Positions 27,520 through 41,233 of a DNA stretch of 64,000 bases are shown here, one piece after another. Location of the stretch: the NCBI GenBank assembly GCA_022824205.1, contig JAJEAI010000039.1:1-64000 (forward strand), given 5' to 3'. This DNA comes from Candidatus Binatia bacterium (GTDB lineage: Bacteria > Desulfobacterota > Binatia > UBA9968 > JAJDTQ01). The notes beneath the pieces were generated by a model. It was not told where the DNA came from. It made no database searches and saw nothing but the letters and a program-made list of their open reading frames with translations. The position numbers and the translations under genes were made by a program. The first letter of the stretch is position 1, and the number at the start of each line of letters is the position of its first letter.

Positions 27520-27954
27520 ATGAACGCGATCTTTCAAACGGAACCGAGCATGGCCTTCGTCATCCTGCGCCTGGGGCTGGCGGTGACCTTCTCCGCCCAC
27601 GTTTCAATGCATCTCTTCGGCTGGCTGGGAGGCCGGGGCATCAAGGGACAGACGGGCAACTGGCGCGACAAGTACCACATCCCCGTGTGGATCGGCGTCA
27701 TCGGCATCCTCACCGAGGCGCTCAGCGTGCCCGGCATGATCTTGGGTTTCTTCACCCGCCCGCTGGCACTGGGGTTGATGATCTTCCTCGCGGTGGCCAC
27801 CTGGAAGAGCCACGTGGAGTTCGGCTTCTTCCTGTCCGGCGGCGGACGCAAGGGCATGGGCATCGAGTACTGTCTCGCCCTCTTCCTGATGGCGTTTGCA
27901 CTGCTGATCGGCGGCGCGGGAGCGCTGTCCATCGACGGGATGCTCGGCCGGTAG
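27520..27954 (+). CDS. DoxX family membrane protein
   Basis: MNAIFQTEPSMAFVILRLGLAVTFSAHVSMHLFGWLGGRGIKG; four hydrophobic segments. Confidence 0.75.
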   Translation: MNAIFQTEPSMAFVILRLGLAVTFSAHVSMHLFGWLGGRGIKGQTGNWRDKYHIPVWIGVIGILTEALSVPGMILGFFTRPLALGLMIFLAVATWKSHVEFGFFLSGGGRKGMGIEYCLALFLMAFALLIGGAGALSIDGMLGR

Positions 27955-28021
27955 GATGCTCACGGGAAAGGACTGAAGGCCCTCGCGGTCAAGGCCCGTC
28001 AAAAGTCCTTGTCCACCTATC

Positions 28022-28116
28022 CGTCATTCCCGCGAAACAGGCTGTGTCAAAACCCCGCGGAAGAGGGAATGGCACAAACCCCCGAATCGTCATTCCCGCG
28101 GAAGCGGGAATCCAGG
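28022..28116 (+). repeat. Two decayed/half copies of the palindromic repeat family in tandem
   Basis: GTCATTCCCGCGAAA...GCGGAAGAGGGAAT (degenerate) then GTCATTCCCGCGGAAGCGGGAATCCAGG (28089-28116). Confidence 0.8.
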
Positions 28117-28151
28117 GGTTGGGGGCGAGGTTTCGCCGGCCGGACCGCCGG

Positions 28152-28451
28152 TCAGGATGTCCGTTTCCGGCGCTTGGGCGCGCTTGGGTGGGTGGTTCGA
28201 CGGGCGCCGGTTAGGGAGGAGGTCGCGGATGCGGCGCGCTTCCTCGGCGCGCGCTTGCCTGCCGTGCGCCGCCGTGCCACGAGAGCGCTCGCCGTCCTCC
28301 AGACGATCCAGCCGGCCGCGGCGGCGATCCACACCGGAGCGCTGGCCTGCAGGATCAGCTCGCGGTCCCGGTAGAGCAGGAAACAGAGCACGGTCCAGCC
28401 GAGGCTGAGCCACAGGAGCACGATGGCGGAACGCATGGGCTTGGACGGCAA
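28152..28451 (-). CDS. Possible small membrane protein, basic C-terminus
   Basis: SAIVLLWLSLGWTVLCFLLYRD...APVWIAAAAGWIVW, two hydrophobic segments; same strand as and just downstream of the Mo-hydroxylase; no family recognised. Confidence 0.4.
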   Translation of the reverse strand: MPSKPMRSAIVLLWLSLGWTVLCFLLYRDRELILQASAPVWIAAAAGWIVWRTASALVARRRTAGKRAPRKRAASATSSLTGARRTTHPSAPKRRKRTS

Positions 28452-28469
28452 GGGACGGGCGTTCGGGGC

Positions 28470-32827
<4,358 letters not shown>

Positions 32828-32959
32828 CGCCTAAGATTAGCCGGGCCAACCTGCCCTTTCAAGCGCTACGGGGCCGCCCGACCTCGACCGGCGCCGGCGA
32901 CGAAGAGAGCGCGCCCGGCCGGTTTCTCAAGGCCGTCGGGTACGTTACAATCCAGGGCC

Positions 32960-33667
32960 ATGGAATCCAGCGTCATGACTCCCAATCCGAAGAAGAGCGC
33001 CGGTGAACACGCCGCGAACTGCGTCACGCACGACATGATCGTGGGCCTGGGAACGGGCTCGACGGCGTACTTCGCCATCGTCCGGCTGGCCGAGAGGATA
33101 CGTGAAGAGGCCCTGCGCATCCGCTGCATCCCGACCTCGGAGCGTTCGGCGACCCTGGCCCGGGAACTGGGGATTCCCCTGACCGGCTTCGACGAGGTGC
33201 TTCACGTCGACGTCACCATTGACGGCGCCGATGAGGTGGACCCGGCGTTCAACCTCATCAAGGGCGGCGGCGGGGCACTCCTGCGTGAGAAGTTCGTCGC
33301 CTGCGCCAGCGAGACCGAGTTGATCATCGTCGACGAAAGCAAGCTGAAAGCCCGCCTCGGCGCCTTTCCCCTTCCCGTGGAGGTGGTGCCGTTCGGCTGG
33401 CAAGTGACCCGGAGACGCCTGCGGGACCTCGGCTGCGACGCGCGCTTTCGCGCGTCCGACAACGGCCCCTTCGTGACCGACAACGGCAACTACATCCTGG
33501 ACTGTTCGTTCAGGGTCATCCAGGACCCGCCCGCGCTGGAACGCGCCATCGCCGGCACGTGTGGCGTCGTGGAATGCGGGATCTTCAGCGGCCTCGCGAC
33601 GCGGATCCTCGTCGGCAGGTCCGACGGGACCGTGGAAGAGCGCGCCGAGCCGGAGAAGTCCGGCTGA
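32960..33667 (+). CDS. rpiA: Ribose-5-phosphate isomerase A
   Basis: MIVGLGTGSTAYFAI; VDVTIDGADEVDPAFNLIKGGGGALLREK. Confidence 0.97.
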   Translation: MESSVMTPNPKKSAGEHAANCVTHDMIVGLGTGSTAYFAIVRLAERIREEALRIRCIPTSERSATLARELGIPLTGFDEVLHVDVTIDGADEVDPAFNLIKGGGGALLREKFVACASETELIIVDESKLKARLGAFPLPVEVVPFGWQVTRRRLRDLGCDARFRASDNGPFVTDNGNYILDCSFRVIQDPPALERAIAGTCGVVECGIFSGLATRILVGRSDGTVEERAEPEKSG

Positions 33668-33677
33668 CGGGATACGC

Positions 33678-33980
33678 CTACCAGCGGTTCCGGTTTCCGC
33701 CGCCCCGGTTGTCCCCGAAACCTCCGCGGCGCTCCTGGGGGCGCGCCTCGCTGACCGTCAGCTTGCGTCCCCCCAACTCCGACTCGTGCAGGGCATCGAT
33801 GGCCCGCTGCGCCTCGTCCGACGACCCCATTTCCACGAAACCGAAACCTCGGGAGCGGCCGGTGAACTTGTCGGTGATGATCCTGGCGGACACCACGGTG
33901 CCGTGCTCGGCAAACACGTCCTGGAGCTGATCCTCCGTTGTCGCATACGGCAGACCGCCCACATACAGCTTCTCGTTCAT
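33678..33980 (-). CDS. RRM-domain RNA-binding protein
   Basis: KLYVGGLPYATTEDQLQDVFAEHGTVVSARIITDKFTGRSRGFGFVEM (RNP1/RNP2), Gly/Arg-rich tail. Confidence 0.97.
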   Translation of the reverse strand: MNEKLYVGGLPYATTEDQLQDVFAEHGTVVSARIITDKFTGRSRGFGFVEMGSSDEAQRAIDALHESELGGRKLTVSEARPQERRGGFGDNRGGGNRNRW

Positions 33981-34129
33981 GCTTTCCTCCGTCATTCTTT
34001 TCAACCCCGCGACAGGACACGGTGAAAGCCGAACGCAACTGGGACAATCGAGGCTCCCGCACCGGCTTGGATCTTACGCGATCTCTCACAAGGCGAAAAA
34101 GATATCAGTCATTTGTCTACCCGCTGTAC

Positions 34130-34159
34130 CTTATATTGACCCGCCACCCTTCTTGTCAA
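34130..34159 (-). promoter_or_regulatory. Predicted promoter for the RRM gene
   Basis: TTGACA-18 nt-TATAAG on the minus strand. Confidence 0.6.
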
Positions 34160-34198
34160 CTGGGGTCCAGGATATTTACGAATCGATAATCGGTAATG

Positions 34199-35362
34199 TC
34201 ATTGGCGCAAGAGCCGATACCAGAGAGGCGTCCCCAAGGCGACGAGCAGGAAAAAGAAGCCTGCGCCGGCGAACATCCACGCGAAACCCCACGAGTTGGC
34301 CGCCCAACCCAGGACCAGCGGAAGGGCCATGGGCGACATGTTCCAGCCGAGTCCCGTCGCCGCCATCACCGCCGAACGATCGCTGGCGCGGCTGAGATCC
34401 ACCGCCTGGACCTGGTTGAGCAGGTCCGCGATGGCCCCTGCCATGCCCAATCCGGCGATACAGAGACCCAGAGGCAACCATCCCTGGGTCCAGGTACTGG
34501 CGAGAATGCACAAGCCCAACCCTGCCATGCTGGCCGCGTAGAAGCCCTTCTCGCGATCAATGGTGATCTCCGAGCCCAACGCCAACCCGATGACCACCGG
34601 CCCGATGGAGCGCACCGCGATGATCACGCCGATCCATCCCTCGGCGAAAGCGAGATCGCTCATGTAGACCGGGTAGATGGACTGGGTGATGCCGAAGGGT
34701 ACGGCCGCCGCGCAGGAGCTGGAGATGAGCAGCCAGGTCCGTCCCCGCAGCAGACGGCGGCTCATCCCCACGGTGGTTTCCCACACGGTACGGCCACCGT
34801 GTACGCGGATGGGCGGGAGCACGAAGCCCAGCACCATGCCGGCGACCGAAGCGAGGGTCACCAGGGCGAAGGTGTAGCCGTATCCCAGCCAGCCCGCGAG
34901 AACGCCGCCCAAGGCGAGGCCCAACAGTTGACCGGTGTAGTTGGCCGCCGACAACTGCCCCAGCATCTTGCCCGCGCGGCGGTGAGAGAGCTGGCTCGCC
35001 ATGGACTGGGCCGGCACCCAGAACATGCTGCGGGAGAGGTTCGCCAGGGCGCTGGACAACATCAGCGAGAAGAACCCGCCGGCCAGGGCCAGCGTCACGG
35101 CGGCAAGCACGTTCAGGGAATAACAGGCCTGGAGCATGCGGTGTTCGCCGTAGCGGTCGGCGAGGGCGCCGCCGACGAAGCGCATCACGATGGTCACCAG
35201 ATAGGGAAGCCCCACCAGCGACCCGATGTCGAGCACGGAGAGCCCCAGGGTCACGCCGACGAGCGGCGTGAGCACGAACAACATGCCGTTGCACATGTTC
35301 CACAGGAGGGCGCCCGCGAAGAGGATTCCGCGAGCCGGTCGGATGCGGCCCGTATCGTTCAT
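34199..35362 (-). CDS. MFS transporter
   Basis: GILFAGALLWNMCNGMLFVLTPLVGVTLGLSVLDIGSLVGLPYLVTIVMRFVGGALADRYGEHRML. Confidence 0.88.
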   Translation of the reverse strand: MNDTGRIRPARGILFAGALLWNMCNGMLFVLTPLVGVTLGLSVLDIGSLVGLPYLVTIVMRFVGGALADRYGEHRMLQACYSLNVLAAVTLALAGGFFSLMLSSALANLSRSMFWVPAQSMASQLSHRRAGKMLGQLSAANYTGQLLGLALGGVLAGWLGYGYTFALVTLASVAGMVLGFVLPPIRVHGGRTVWETTVGMSRRLLRGRTWLLISSSCAAAVPFGITQSIYPVYMSDLAFAEGWIGVIIAVRSIGPVVIGLALGSEITIDREKGFYAASMAGLGLCILASTWTQGWLPLGLCIAGLGMAGAIADLLNQVQAVDLSRASDRSAVMAATGLGWNMSPMALPLVLGWAANSWGFAWMFAGAGFFFLLVALGTPLWYRLLRQ

Positions 35363-35467
35363 GTCCGGGTGAAGCGTGCGTGGGGGCGACGGGACGCAAC
35401 CGGCCGGGGCGCGGTCCGCCGGTTCATTCATTCAACGGTTCGGCCGTGGTGGGCGGCAGCCACCCCC

Positions 35468-36604
35468 TCATCCGTCCCGGTCCAAGGCATAGTAGGCCGC
35501 GCAGTTGTCCCACAGGATCTTGTGCTTGTCTTCCTCGCTGATGGTGGAGAGGTCGAGGAAGCTCTCCACCGCGTGGGGGAACTTGGAGTCGCCGTGGGGA
35601 TAGTCCGTGGAGAAGACGATGCGGTCGTTCCCGAGGTAGTCGATGACGTATTGCACCGGGGCCTCGTCAGGCTCCACCGACACGAAGCACTGCCGCTTGA
35701 AGTACTCGCTCGGCATCATCGACAGGTCCGGCGACCAGACGTCGGCCTCCCTCTCGCAGGCCTCGTCCATGCGCCAGAGCAGCCAGGGCAACCAACCGCA
35801 ATTGGCCTCCAGAAAGGCCACCCTCAAGTTCGGGTGCCGCGCCAGCACGCCACCCGCACACATGCTGCCCATGGCGAGCATCTGTTCCACGGGCTGGGCG
35901 AACACGCGCCGCAGCATGAAGTTGGGCTCGAACTGGTCGCCCACCTGAGGTGCGCCGGAAGAGGAGGACTCGTGCAGGCCCAGGGGCATGTGAAGCTCCT
36001 CCAGGGCACTCCACAGGGGCGCGTAACAGGGGTCGTGAAAGTTGCGGTGGTTGACGGGATTCGAGCGCATGAAGATGCCCCGAAACCCAAGCTCGCGCGC
36101 GCACCGGGTGGCCTCGGCCACGGCGGCGTCGACGTCGAAGGGCGACAGCATGCCCGCGCCCAGCAAGCGCCCGGGGTCGGCGCTGCAAAAGTCGTGGAGC
36201 CAGTTGTTGTAGGCCCGCGCCAGCGCGGCGGCGAAACGCGGCTCCATGTCCGCTTCGCTCAGGGCCTGCAGCCCGCGCGTGGGATAGAGCACCGCCACGT
36301 CGATGCCCTCGATGTCCATGGCTTCCAGTTGCACCTCCGGTGTCCAGCCCCGCTCCGCATGGGTGCCGTAGATACCCTGGTTCTTGTTGAAGTTGTGCCC
36401 TTGCGTCACGTTGCCGGCATGGACCGGGGGAAGCCCCCACAGCGTTCCGTCCGGATGCACCATGCGCAGGTCGCGCACGTTCTCGCTGGTGACCCCGCGC
36501 GGAGCATGCGGCCTGAACTCGGGCTCCAGGTACTTCTCCCACAAGTCCGGCGGCTCCATGATGTGCATGTCGCTGTCCAGGATTCGGTATCCGTTCTTGG
36601 CCAT
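35468..36604 (-). CDS. Amidohydrolase-2 (metal-dependent hydrolase/decarboxylase) family protein
   Basis: YRILDSDMHIMEPPDLWEKYL...NDRIVFSTDYPHGDSKFPHAVESFLDLS. Confidence 0.93.
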   Translation of the reverse strand: MAKNGYRILDSDMHIMEPPDLWEKYLEPEFRPHAPRGVTSENVRDLRMVHPDGTLWGLPPVHAGNVTQGHNFNKNQGIYGTHAERGWTPEVQLEAMDIEGIDVAVLYPTRGLQALSEADMEPRFAAALARAYNNWLHDFCSADPGRLLGAGMLSPFDVDAAVAEATRCARELGFRGIFMRSNPVNHRNFHDPCYAPLWSALEELHMPLGLHESSSSGAPQVGDQFEPNFMLRRVFAQPVEQMLAMGSMCAGGVLARHPNLRVAFLEANCGWLPWLLWRMDEACEREADVWSPDLSMMPSEYFKRQCFVSVEPDEAPVQYVIDYLGNDRIVFSTDYPHGDSKFPHAVESFLDLSTISEEDKHKILWDNCAAYYALDRDG

Positions 36605-36627
36605 CTTCTCCTCCCGTGGAATCCGCC

Positions 36628-37002
36628 CTATGCCCTCCAGGCGCCCCACGCCAGGCTGAGCCAGCCCAGGAGCAACGCCAGCCCACCGATGGGAGTGACC
36701 GCCCCCAGCCAGCGGATGCCCGACAGGCTCAGTACGTAAAGGCTGCCCGAGAACACCAGGGTGCCGGCGACGAACAGCCACCCCGCCACCAGGAACTCGG
36801 GACGCGGCCAGCGCCCGAACGCGAGCGCCACCGCCACCAGCGCCAGGGCGTGGTACATCTGATAGCGAACGCCGACCTCGAAGACATCGAGCATCTCGGC
36901 CGTTAGCTTGGCGCGCAGGCCGTGAGCGGCGAACGCGCCCAGGACGACTCCGGCGAAACCGGACAGGGAACCCAAGATCAGGAACAGGCGATCGGCACCC
37001 AC
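36628..37002 (-). CDS. DUF423 family membrane protein
   Basis: LILGSLSGFAGVVLGAFAAHGLRAKLTAEMLDVFEVGVRYQMYHALALV; GTG start. Confidence 0.9.
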   Translation of the reverse strand: MGADRLFLILGSLSGFAGVVLGAFAAHGLRAKLTAEMLDVFEVGVRYQMYHALALVAVALAFGRWPRPEFLVAGWLFVAGTLVFSGSLYVLSLSGIRWLGAVTPIGGLALLLGWLSLAWGAWRA

Positions 37003-37176
37003 GAGAACTCCGGCGCAACGTTCCGTTATCCGGAACACGATGCGAAACGAGACAGGGCGCCCACGACCCGCCCTCCGAAAGCCCTCGGTGGCGGTGCCCG
37101 GGCGACCCGCGTAGTGTTTCACAGGGTTTCCGTGATTGCAACGCGTCGTCGGGCCGCGCCGCCAGCGCGCCGGGGA

Positions 37177-37205
37177 TGGACAATTCGTCTCCCTTGGGCT
37201 ACTCT
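37177..37205 (+). promoter_or_regulatory. Predicted promoter for infA
   Basis: TGGACA-17 nt-TACTCT. Confidence 0.45.
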
Positions 37206-37271
37206 ATCGCAACATGAAACGGAGACTCAGGGCTCCGGGAAAGGGGGTTTGGTGCAACCGGCACACAATCC

Positions 37272-37493
37272 ATGAGCAAGCAGGACAATATCGAGGTTAC
37301 GGGCACGGTGAGGGAGAGCCTTCCCAACGCCATGTTCAAGGTCGAACTGGACAACAAGCATAACGTCCTTGCGTACACCGCGGGCAAGATGCGCAAGTTC
37401 TACATCAAGATTCTTCCCGGCGACCGGGTGACGCTCGAACTGTCGCCCTACGATCTGACCCGCGGCCGGATCACCTACCGGCATCGCAACTGA
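37272..37493 (+). CDS. infA: Translation initiation factor IF-1
   Basis: [67 protein letters not shown]. Confidence 0.98.
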   Translation: MSKQDNIEVTGTVRESLPNAMFKVELDNKHNVLAYTAGKMRKFYIKILPGDRVTLELSPYDLTRGRITYRHRN

Positions 37494-37546
37494 CCCACAG
37501 GCGCACGCGCGACCCGTGGCCGGCGTTTCGCGTGCACACGAAAGCC

Positions 37547-38917
37547 CTACGCGGCGGGCATGCGCTCCATGAGATCGCGGCGCGCGGCCTGAGCGCGCCG
37601 TACGACCCCTTCCTCGTCGAGCCGGGTGCAGCGGCGTTCGCGCATCAGCACCTCGCCGTCGGCCACCACCGTGTCCACGTCGGTGGCCTTGGCGCAGTGT
37701 ACCAACTGGCTCACCAGGTCGTTGACGGGCTGGAAATGCGGCTTCTCCACGTCCAGCAGGATCAGGTCCGCGCGCTTGCCCGCCTCCACCGTGCCGCACA
37801 CCGACCCGAGCCCGAGGGCGGCGGCGCCGTCCACCGTGGCCATGCGCAGGACGCTGTAAGGGTCGATGACGCCGGCGTCCTGGTGCTTGACCTTTTGCAG
37901 CAGCGACGCCGCCTTCATGGTCTCGAAGAGGTCCTGACCGTGGTTGCTCGCCGCGCCGTCCGTGCCCAGGCCGACCCTGACACCCGCCGCCAGCATCTCC
38001 ACGACCGGCGCGATACCGTCGCCCAGCATCATGTTGCTCACCGGGTTGTGCGATACGGCGGTGCGGGTTTCCGCCAGATGGCGTACCTCGTCGGGGGAGA
38101 GATGGACGCTGTGGGCGAAGATGGCATCCTCGCCGGGAATGCCGCAGTCCTTCAAGTGCTCCACCACGCCGGCCCGGTCCAGCGTCCGGCGCGTCACCTC
38201 CACCACGGAGGCCGACTCCGCCACGTGGGCACTGATACCGATGGAGTGGTGGTCCGCGAACCGCCGGATCTCCCGCAGCAAGTCGGGCGAGGCGTTGATG
38301 GGCGGCGTGTTGGGTCCGGTGCGGAAGGTCAAACGCCGTGGCGCCTCGGGCGCGCCGTTGACGCGGTGACGCGCCATCAAGTCCTCGATCCGCGTAAACG
38401 CGGTCTGGGGAGTCTCCCTGGTGCACTCCGGGACGATCTCGCCCGTATCCATGATCGTGCGCGCGAACACGCCGCGCAGACCCGACTCGCCCATGGCGTC
38501 CACCGTGGCCACGGCGCATTCGGGGCCGGGGTTCAGGAAGTTGTGCTCGCAGACGGTGGTGACGCCGCCCTTGAGGTTCTCCAGACAGCCCAGCAGCGTG
38601 CCCGCCGCCGCGTGTTCCGGATTGAGCACCCGCGCCACGCCGTAGATGCGCTCGAGCCAATCGAGGAACGGCATGTCCTCCCAAACCGCCCGCAGGAGCA
38701 CCTGGTAGAGGTGCGTGTGAGCGTTGACCAGCCCCGGCATGAGCACCTTGCCGCGGCCGTCGATGCGCGTCTCCCCTTCCCTGGCCGGCGCCGCGCCCTT
38801 GTCCACCGCGACGATGGTGCCGTCCACGACGGTCACGTGCCCCGCCTCGATGACCTCCCCGCGGCCGGTCATGGGAAGGATCGTACAGCCCGTGATGGTG
38901 ATCGCTGCCGTATCCAT
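37547..38917 (-). CDS. Amidohydrolase family protein (TrzA/AtzA, S-adenosylhomocysteine deaminase-like)
   Basis: GKVLMPGLVNAHTHLYQVLLRAVWEDMPFLDWLERIY; HSVHLSPDEVRHLAETRTAVSHNPVSNMMLGDGIAPV; LGTDGAASNHGQDLF. Confidence 0.94.
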   Translation of the reverse strand: MDTAAITITGCTILPMTGRGEVIEAGHVTVVDGTIVAVDKGAAPAREGETRIDGRGKVLMPGLVNAHTHLYQVLLRAVWEDMPFLDWLERIYGVARVLNPEHAAAGTLLGCLENLKGGVTTVCEHNFLNPGPECAVATVDAMGESGLRGVFARTIMDTGEIVPECTRETPQTAFTRIEDLMARHRVNGAPEAPRRLTFRTGPNTPPINASPDLLREIRRFADHHSIGISAHVAESASVVEVTRRTLDRAGVVEHLKDCGIPGEDAIFAHSVHLSPDEVRHLAETRTAVSHNPVSNMMLGDGIAPVVEMLAAGVRVGLGTDGAASNHGQDLFETMKAASLLQKVKHQDAGVIDPYSVLRMATVDGAAALGLGSVCGTVEAGKRADLILLDVEKPHFQPVNDLVSQLVHCAKATDVDTVVADGEVLMRERRCTRLDEEGVVRRAQAARRDLMERMPAA

Positions 38918-38931
38918 GCCTGCTCCAAAAC

Positions 38932-38959
38932 GAAGGGGCGGCGCATCCGCCGCCCCTTC
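38932..38959 (-). terminator. Rho-independent terminator of the second RRM gene
   Basis: GAAGGGGCGGCG-4 nt-CGCCGCCCCTTC (12 bp) followed on the minus strand by GTTTTGG. Confidence 0.75.
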
Positions 38960-38989
38960 GGGGTTGCTGTCCTCGCCGTCGAGAGCCGC

Positions 38990-39253
38990 TCAGGAGTCCC
39001 TGGTGCGCCGCTCGTGCGCCTCGTTCACCTTCAACACGCGGCCCTGAAGCTCCGTTCCGTTCAAAGCTTCCATGGCTGCCTGGGCCTCGGCGTCCGAGCC
39101 CATCTCGACAAATCCGAAACCGCGTGACCGTCCGGAGAAGCGGTCGGTCACGATCCTCGCCGACGCCACCGTGCCGTGTGCCGCGAAGATCTCGTGCAAC
39201 TGGGCTTCGGTCACGGCATAGGGCAATCCGCTCACATAAAGTCTGTCACCCAT
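38990..39253 (-). CDS. RRM-domain RNA-binding protein (paralogue of 33678-33980)
   Basis: MGDRLYVSGLPYAVTEAQLHEIFAAHGTVASARIVTDRFSGRSRGFGFVEM. Confidence 0.97.
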   Translation of the reverse strand: MGDRLYVSGLPYAVTEAQLHEIFAAHGTVASARIVTDRFSGRSRGFGFVEMGSDAEAQAAMEALNGTELQGRVLKVNEAHERRTRDS

Positions 39254-39365
39254 GGAACTCTCCCTGTTCGAGGTCCGAACCCGCCGTTCGAACGTGACAT
39301 CAGCACGGCAACCGGGCCGATCTTATCTCCATGTACCCTGCAATGCAAACATAGTTTGGGCCACG

Positions 39366-40181
39366 CTAGCAACGATCGTCAAACCCGCGGTCGTAGCCTT
39401 CCAGCAGGGAATTCCAGCCGGCAAGCGGCACGTGCACCCGTTCCGGGTCCAGCTTGTTGATGGAACGCAGCAGGCGCCGGAGGTTGGCATGGGCTCGGAC
39501 GGCCGAAACCGCGCCTGGCCAGAGGCGCGCCTTGTCGAAGTCGATGATGTAGACGCCGGGACGGACGCTCCCCTGGAGGATGAGGATGTTCCGCAGGTTC
39601 AGGTCCCCGTGCTCGACGCCGCGTCCGTGCATCAGGCGCAGCGCGCGCCCAACCCGCCGGAGCAACAGGCCTTTCGTCTCGTTCCCCGGCGGGTTTCCTC
39701 GAAGCGCGTCCCAGAGGTTGCACGCGCCGGCGATCTCGCGGGTCACCAGCCAGCCGCGATACCACGGACCGAAACCACGCGCCACCACGGCCGCAAGGAC
39801 CTCCGGCGTCGCTACGCCCCGTTCACGCGCCGACGCGGTGACGCTCAGCTCGACGAAGGGCCTTGGGGGCCGGCTCACGAACCAGCCTTGCGTCAGTGCG
39901 CGCAAGACCCCGCCATGGCGGTACGAACGGACCAGTGCAAAGCCCCCGTCGCCCAGGGGAAGGGCGTGCAATCCGGCACGCCCGAAATGCCGCACCACGG
40001 CGTCCGCGGGTGGATCGAGCACCCGAGCGGCAAGCGCGGCCGCGTCCACGTCCGGGACCACCAGCATGGCGACCCCGGGGGCCGGCGTTACCCTCTGGTA
40101 ACCGGCGGGAATCCCTTCACCACCACCGGCGGACGCCACCGTGTCACTCCGACGAGGCGCCATGCCGCACCGCGGCGACAA
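39366..40181 (-). CDS. 3-deoxy-D-manno-octulosonic acid kinase-like / lipopolysaccharide kinase family
   Basis: LMHGRGVEHGDLNLRNILI...VYIIDFDKARL kinase catalytic motifs; next to lpxK and waaA; start uncertain. Confidence 0.82.
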   Translation of the reverse strand: MSPRCGMAPRRSDTVASAGGGEGIPAGYQRVTPAPGVAMLVVPDVDAAALAARVLDPPADAVVRHFGRAGLHALPLGDGGFALVRSYRHGGVLRALTQGWFVSRPPRPFVELSVTASARERGVATPEVLAAVVARGFGPWYRGWLVTREIAGACNLWDALRGNPPGNETKGLLLRRVGRALRLMHGRGVEHGDLNLRNILILQGSVRPGVYIIDFDKARLWPGAVSAVRAHANLRRLLRSINKLDPERVHVPLAGWNSLLEGYDRGFDDRC

Positions 40182-41190
40182 CGCAGTCCAACAATTCTTC
40201 CGGCCGGTCCACCGTCATTTCCATGCGGAGGGCCAGCAAACGTCCCGTGGAAAAGGGAAACCGCGCCAACTTCACGTAGTCCTTCTCGGTCGTGATGATC
40301 TTCTCCACCGGGCGGCGGTTGATGTCGCGCCAGTCCTTTTCCGAGTAGGCGTGGTGATCGGGATACTCCATCGTCTCCACGATGGTCGCCTCGCACTCAC
40401 GCAACATCGCGTAGAACGGCGCCGGATCGGCGATGGCCGCCACCGCCAGGACCGGGGTGCCCGCGAGGGCCCCCAACGTCAGTTCCTGGTGTCCCTGGTC
40501 CGTGCGCACGAGCACGGCACGCGGCGCGCGGTTCCCGAAGAAGACCCTGGAGCGGTCGAAACGGCGCTCCAGCCACCTCCGCCAGTGTTCGTGCGCGCCG
40601 GTCACCAGGACGACGTCGGCGCGGCGCAACGCGCGGACCGGTTCACGGAACGGCCCCGCGGGCAGGAGAAAGCCCTCGCGGTCCAGAAGGACGACGTCGA
40701 GGTCCCGATGGAGCCGCCGGTGCTGGAAACCATCGTCGAGCACGAACAGGTTCATGCCGCCCGGTTCCCGGCTCAGCTCCAGACCCACCCGATGGCGATC
40801 GGTGCCGACGCCCACGCTCTGCCCGTAAAGGGCGCTCATCATGGCCGGTTCATCGCCGTAGAGCAGCAGCCGGCCCGGGTTCTCGTCAAGCCATCTCCTG
40901 GCGTCCTCCGGGTCGATGAGAGGCGCCAGCCCGGGTGTGCCGGCGCCGCCGTAGCCACGCGTCAGGATCGTCGTTTCGAGGCCACGGCGCCCAAGCGCCC
41001 GGGCCAGCCACAGGGCCGTCGGCGTCTTGCCGGCGCCACCCACCGTGAGGCTGCCCACGCTCACCACCGGAAGCGGGAGTTTCCGGCCGCGCAGCACCCG
41101 GACCCTGTACAAGAGATTGCGCAGCCCCATGAGCAGGCGATACACCAGACTCCAGGGCCACAACAGGGACCACAGGACACGAGCGGTCAC
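40144..41190 (-). CDS. lpxK: Tetraacyldisaccharide 4'-kinase
   Basis: VSVGSLTVGGAGKTPTALWLARALGRRGLETTILTRGYGG; alternative TTG start at 41241. Confidence 0.95.
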   Translation of the reverse strand: MTARVLWSLLWPWSLVYRLLMGLRNLLYRVRVLRGRKLPLPVVSVGSLTVGGAGKTPTALWLARALGRRGLETTILTRGYGGAGTPGLAPLIDPEDARRWLDENPGRLLLYGDEPAMMSALYGQSVGVGTDRHRVGLELSREPGGMNLFVLDDGFQHRRLHRDLDVVLLDREGFLLPAGPFREPVRALRRADVVLVTGAHEHWRRWLERRFDRSRVFFGNRAPRAVLVRTDQGHQELTLGALAGTPVLAVAAIADPAPFYAMLRECEATIVETMEYPDHHAYSEKDWRDINRRPVEKIITTEKDYVKLARFPFSTGRLLALRMEMTVDRPEELLDCVVAAVRHGASSE

Positions 41191-41233
41191 GCCGCGCCTT
41201 TCCCAGACGTGGACAACCCGCCGTGCCGCCGCG

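Noticed and set aside
34196-36739. 847-aa plus-strand ORF
   Set aside because: Antisense shadow of an MFS gene and an amidohydrolase gene.
33678-39253. Composite transposon bounded by the two RRM genes
   Set aside because: They are paralogous proteins, not flanking repeats with inverted termini, and the intervening genes include infA.
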